Part shown: positions 14,334 through 17,858 of the stretch, piece after piece
Layout: the number at the start of each line of letters is the position of its first letter
Position numbering within the stretch: position 1 is the first letter of the stretch
DNA from: JBDREF01 sp043820045
Lineage (GTDB): Bacteria; Planctomycetota; Phycisphaerae; Sedimentisphaerales; Anaerobacaceae
Direction: 5' to 3'
DNA: 17,858 nt
Assembly (NCBI GenBank): GCA_043820045.1
Contig: JBDREF010000370.1
Location: 1-17,858, forward strand
Translations under genes and position numbers: made by a program
Notes under the pieces: model-generated
Told to the model about the DNA's origin: nothing
What the model saw: the letters and a program-made list of their open reading frames with translations, nothing else
Database searches by the model: none

Positions 14334-14450
14334 TTAGCTGTTTCCGACTAATTGCCAATCAGCGAAATAGATGAACTGATAGACGCGGAGTAGATGCACC
14401 GCAGACGGGCCGAAACGGCAGAACAAACAAGCGCCGAAAGGAACTGCAAT

Positions 14451-14684
14451 ATGCAAATCTCAATCGAAAGCCCTACAAGGATCAAGATGATTCCCGAGAC
14501 CGAACATGAGACAGAGAGTCTTGAGTCCCTGTGGAAGCTGATCGTGCGCTGCGATCAGGACAGCAAGGTTCTGTGCCCCATAGGGGCCTATGTGCCCTCC
14601 GAGCACGATGGAGCCAATTTCGTAATACAGGACCAGCAATTCTCCGACAAGACGGCAAAGGACTCGGCTTCACAACAAGCGTGA
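14451..14684 (+). CDS. Small hypothetical protein, 77 aa
   Basis: Family not named, but the frame looks real. The ATG at 14451 has aaagga (14437-14442) 8 nt upstream; an alternative ATG at 14394 lacks one and would add an arginine-rich stretch unlike the rest. The acidic, soluble product has a compact centre, ESLWKLIVRCDQDSKVLCPI, then GAYVPSEHDGANFVIQD, and a polar tail. Two cysteines (residues 34 and 41) lie seven residues apart. There is no signal peptide or membrane segment. It follows the phosphoesterase by 117 bp and converges on the second carB, ending 36 bp from it. It may be a small regulatory or binding protein; that is a guess. Confidence 0.65.
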   Translation: MQISIESPTRIKMIPETEHETESLESLWKLIVRCDQDSKVLCPIGAYVPSEHDGANFVIQDQQFSDKTAKDSASQQA

Positions 14685-14720
14685 GTTCTAATTCTGTTGG
14701 ATGCTTCTGTTGTCTTTTTC

Positions 14721-17700
14721 TCACTTTATATCTGCATGATAGCTCTGCAGCGACTTGATCTGCCCAGGATTTTTCTTGAAGGCCGCTATGCCCTTTGCTG
14801 CGGCCGCGGCGGCAGCCATTGTCGTAATATAAGGTATCTTGTACTTGATCACAGTCTTGCGGATATAGGAGTCGTCATGTTTGCTTTGCTTGCCGCCCGG
14901 TGTGTTGACAACAAGCTGTATCTGGCCATTCTTAATGCTGTCGACGATATTCGGCCGTCCCTCGTGCATTTTGAGAACATGTTCCGAGTCTATTCCATGC
15001 TCGGACAGCAGCCGATGGGTCCCCTCGGTGGCCATAATATTGAAACCAAGATTCTTAAATTCCTTCGCTACCTCAAGTGCGGAAGATTTGTCGTCGTCGG
15101 AAACAGTAATCAATACGGTTCCTTCTGCCGGCAACGGCAACTGCGTTGCCTCCTGCGACTTATAGAAAGCAAGCCCGAACGAATCCGCCATGCCGAGGAC
15201 TTCGCCGGTTGACCGCATTTCGGGCCCCAGGAGAGGATCGACTTCGGGGAACATGTTGAAAGGAAACACGGCTTCCTTAACGCCGAAGTGAGGTATGGAC
15301 AATCTCTTCAGCTTCATGTCCGAAAGCCGCTTGCCAAGCATAAGCTGGGTGGCGATGCGCACCATCTGGATCGCGCAGACCTTGGAAACCAGCGGGACGG
15401 TTCTCGATGCCCGCGGGTTTGCCTCAAGTATGTAAACGACGTCGTTGGCGATGGCGTACTGGATGTTCATCAGCCCGACTACCTTGAACTCGATAGCGAT
15501 TCTCCGGTTGTATTCATAGATGGTCTTGAGATGCTTTTCGGGGATACTTACCGGCGGAAGCACACATGCCGAATCGCCCGAGTGGATGCCGGCAAGCTCG
15601 ATATGTTCCATGATAGCGGGCACAAAGGCGTCCGTGCCGTCGGCGATGGCGTCTGCTTCCACTTCAATGGCGTTCTCCAGGAACTTGTCGATCAGGATAG
15701 GCCTTTCCGGAGATACGTCCGTTGCTCTTGCGACGTAGTATCTGAGCATTTCCTCATCGTGAACCACTTCCATGGCCCGGCCCCCGAGGACGTACGAAGG
15801 TCTGACCATCAAGGGATAACCGATTCTGCCGGCGATCTTAATCGCCTGGTCCAGGGTGCTTGCCATGCCGGATTCCGGCTGAGGGATTCCGAGTTTCTTC
15901 ATCAGCTTGCGGAACCTGTCCCTGTCCTCGGCCAGATCGATATTCTCCGGCGAGGTGCCGATGATTTTCACGCCGGCGTTTTCCAGCTCTGCGGCAATAT
16001 TAAGCGGCGTCTGGCCGCCAAACTGGACAATAACTCCCTCCGGCTTTTCCTTATTGTAGATACTCAGCACGTCTTCGACGGTCAACGGCTCGAAATACAA
16101 TTTGTCCGAGGTGTCGTAATCCGTGGAAACGGTCTCGGGGTTGCAGTTGACCATGATTGTTTCGTAGCCTTCGTCTCGAAGTGCAAATGCGGCGTGGACG
16201 CAGCAGTAGTCAAACTCGATGCCCTGGCCGATGCGGTTGGGACCGCCGCCGAGCACCATTATCTTGCGCCTGTTACTGACCGCCACTTTGTCCGGCGCAT
16301 TATAAGTCGAGAAGTAGTACGCAGCATTTTCTACGCCGCTCACGGGAACGGGTTCCCATGCCTCCGCAACGTTGAGTGAGAGGCGCCTTTTCCTTATCTG
16401 CTCTTCGGGAGCGTCAAGGAGCTTGGCGAGATACTTGTCGGCAAATCCGTCCTTTTTCGCTTCGATCAGGAGTTCGTCGGGCAACTTCTTGCCCTTGTAC
16501 GCCAGGATTTTTTCCTCAAGCTCAACCAGCTCTTTCATTTGCTCGATAAACCATGCCTTGATATAAGTCTTCTCATGAATCGCTTCAATGCTCACACCCT
16601 TGCGAAGGGCTTCGTACATAATGAACTGCCGTTCACTCGTGGGCTCCGTCAAGAGGTCGAGAAGTTCATCAGCCGATTTTTTGTTGAAATCCTTGGCGAA
16701 TCCCAGCCCATAACGGTCAATCTCGAGTGAGCGGATGGATTTTTGAAACGCTTCCTTGTACGTCTTGCCGATGCTCATGACTTCCCCGACGGCGCGCATC
16801 TGCGTACCGAGCTTGTCCTCTATGCCTTTGAATTTCTCAAAGGCCCAGCGTGCGAATTTCACGACCACATAGTCTCCCGAAGGCGTATATTTCTCAAGTG
16901 TGCCGTCGCGCCAGTAGGGGATTTCATCCATGGTCAGACCGCCTGCCAGCATTGAGGAGACCAGTGCGATGGGAAATCCGGTTGCCTTGGAAGCCAGCGC
17001 CGACGACCGGGAAGTCCTGGGGTTAATCTCAATGACCACGACCCGGCCGGTCTCGGGGTCGTGCGCAAACTGGATATTGGTGCCGCCAATGACACCGATA
17101 GCCTCGACAATATCGTATGAATGCTTTTGCAGGCGTTTCTGAAGTTCGGTCTCTATGGTCAGCATGGGGGCGGTACAGTACGAATCGCCCGTATGGACGC
17201 CCATTGCATCGACATTCTCTATGAAGCATACCGTGATCATCTGATTCTTGGCGTCACGTACAACCTCAAGCTCAAGCTCTTCCCAACCGGCCACGGACTC
17301 TTCAACCAGTACCTGTCCGACAAGACTGAACGACAGCCCTCTGCTGACAACCGTACGAAACTCCTCGATGTTGTAAACCAGGCCGCCGCCTGTTCCGCCC
17401 ATGGTATAGGCGGGACGAATGACACATGGCAGGCCGATTCTCTCAAGTACTTCTTCTGCCTCTTCGAGGCTGTTTGCAATCTCGCTTCTCGGCATATCGA
17501 TACCAAGCTTGTTCATGGTATCCTTGAATGCCTGGCGGTCTTCGCCGCGCTCGATGGCGTCAATTTTAACGCCTATGATCTGGACGCCGTATTTGTCCAG
17601 GATGCCCCGGCGGGACAGTTCGGCAGAGAGATTGAGCCCCGTCTGGCCGCCCAGGTTGGGCAGCAGCGCATCGGGTCTTTCTTTTGCGATTATCTGCTCC

Positions 17701-17858
17701 ATGGTTTTCACGTTGAGCGGCTCGATGTACGTGACGTCTGCCGTGCCGGGATCGGTCATGATCGTTGCCGGATTGGAATTGACGAGCACGATTTCATAGC
17801 CCATAGCCCGAAGGGCCTTGCACGCCTGTGTGCCGGAATAGTCGAATTCGCAGGCCTG
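14721..17858 (-). CDS. carB: Carbamoyl-phosphate synthase large subunit, copy 2 (5' end outside window)
   Basis: A second CarB; 1045 residues are visible and about 20-25 N-terminal residues lie beyond the window edge, where the frame reads QACEFDYSGTQACKALRA. Both ATP-grasp halves are intact: VIRPAYTMGGTGGG, VLVEESVAGWEE, GVHTGDSYCTAP, NIQFAHDP and VIEINPRTSRSSA in the first; LMVRPSYVLGGRAMEV and YILEANPRASR in the second. The C-terminal MGS-like domain has VVNTPGGKQSKHDDS, so its nucleotide-binding segment differs from copy 1 (NTTIGKQSITHS). The protein is clearly diverged from copy 1 throughout, with extra segments such as EIPYWRDGTLEKYTPSGDY, so it is an old paralogue or was acquired, not a recent duplication. 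No carA is adjacent at its 3' end. Its promoter and upstream partner are not visible. Confidence 0.96.
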   Translation of the reverse strand, partial: QACEFDYSGTQACKALRAMGYEIVLVNSNPATIMTDPGTADVTYIEPLNVKTMEQIIAKERPDALLPNLGGQTGLNLSAELSRRGILDKYGVQIIGVKIDAIERGEDRQAFKDTMNKLGIDMPRSEIANSLEEAEEVLERIGLPCVIRPAYTMGGTGGGLVYNIEEFRTVVSRGLSFSLVGQVLVEESVAGWEELELEVVRDAKNQMITVCFIENVDAMGVHTGDSYCTAPMLTIETELQKRLQKHSYDIVEAIGVIGGTNIQFAHDPETGRVVVIEINPRTSRSSALASKATGFPIALVSSMLAGGLTMDEIPYWRDGTLEKYTPSGDYVVVKFARWAFEKFKGIEDKLGTQMRAVGEVMSIGKTYKEAFQKSIRSLEIDRYGLGFAKDFNKKSADELLDLLTEPTSERQFIMYEALRKGVSIEAIHEKTYIKAWFIEQMKELVELEEKILAYKGKKLPDELLIEAKKDGFADKYLAKLLDAPEEQIRKRRLSLNVAEAWEPVPVSGVENAAYYFSTYNAPDKVAVSNRRKIMVLGGGPNRIGQGIEFDYCCVHAAFALRDEGYETIMVNCNPETVSTDYDTSDKLYFEPLTVEDVLSIYNKEKPEGVIVQFGGQTPLNIAAELENAGVKIIGTSPENIDLAEDRDRFRKLMKKLGIPQPESGMASTLDQAIKIAGRIGYPLMVRPSYVLGGRAMEVVHDEEMLRYYVARATDVSPERPILIDKFLENAIEVEADAIADGTDAFVPAIMEHIELAGIHSGDSACVLPPVSIPEKHLKTIYEYNRRIAIEFKVVGLMNIQYAIANDVVYILEANPRASRTVPLVSKVCAIQMVRIATQLMLGKRLSDMKLKRLSIPHFGVKEAVFPFNMFPEVDPLLGPEMRSTGEVLGMADSFGLAFYKSQEATQLPLPAEGTVLITVSDDDKSSALEVAKEFKNLGFNIMATEGTHRLLSEHGIDSEHVLKMHEGRPNIVDSIKNGQIQLVVNTPGGKQSKHDDSYIRKTVIKYKIPYITTMAAAAAAAKGIAAFKKNPGQIKSLQSYHADIK

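Noticed and set aside
1..17858. tRNA or rRNA genes
   Set aside because: No cloverleaf with T-loop motif or rRNA-like segment was seen on reading through. A covariance search was not possible here.

Overview
The window comes from a bacterial chromosome. It has GC-rich housekeeping genes, AT-richer accessory genes, a Tat-exported sugar-isomerase-like protein, and many short decayed repeat elements between genes (ATTCC...GGAAT palindromes, CCACAGAG 9-mers, GATAACAGGAT motifs, a TAGGGTGGGCC block). That mix suggests a planctomycete of the Phycisphaerae/Sedimentisphaerales kind. This placement is an inference from style and was not tested.

Layout. 1-300: repeat element, then a good sigma-70-like promoter for guaA (301-1842, +, GMP synthase). 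1843-3450: an accessory island with two or three small unrecognised plus-strand genes (2056-2244, 2289-2666, 2749-3321), separated by RYYYAAC/GTTRRRY-like boxes that resemble integron cassette boundaries, and closed by a GC-rich hairpin repeat. 3451-7824 (-): a complete carbamoyl-phosphate synthase operon transcribed carB then carA, the reverse of the usual carAB order. 7825-8287: a repeat-filled leader and spacer. 8288-9529 (-): a two-gene operon of unknown membrane proteins. 9920-10597 (+): a tail-anchored helical protein of unknown function. 10598-11665: about 1 kb without an intact gene. It holds a stub of a secreted-protein gene cut off after its signal peptide, a tandem duplication, a strong hairpin, and a tandem array of 21-bp units with a 63-bp higher-order period. 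Read on the minus strand, that array spells coiled-coil heptads broken by two stops and one 1-bp deletion. 11666-13225 (+): Tat-exported protein resembling fucose/arabinose isomerases. 13443-14333 (+): YkuE-like metallophosphoesterase. 14451-14684 (+): a 77-aa protein. 14721-17858 (-): a second, divergent carB whose 5' end lies beyond the window.

How the genes relate. GuaA, CarA and both CarB proteins are glutamine-dependent nucleotide or arginine precursor enzymes. CarA supplies ammonia from glutamine to CarB, and the carbamoyl phosphate feeds pyrimidine and arginine synthesis. Two full-looking CarB paralogues lie about 7 kb apart but only one carA is visible, so the second CarB has a carA upstream of the window, shares this CarA, or is specialised. 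The genes between the two carB copies have no evident tie to this pathway. The most unusual object is the 21/63-bp array at about 11035-11327; the cassette-like island and the duplicated, inverted-order car genes come next.
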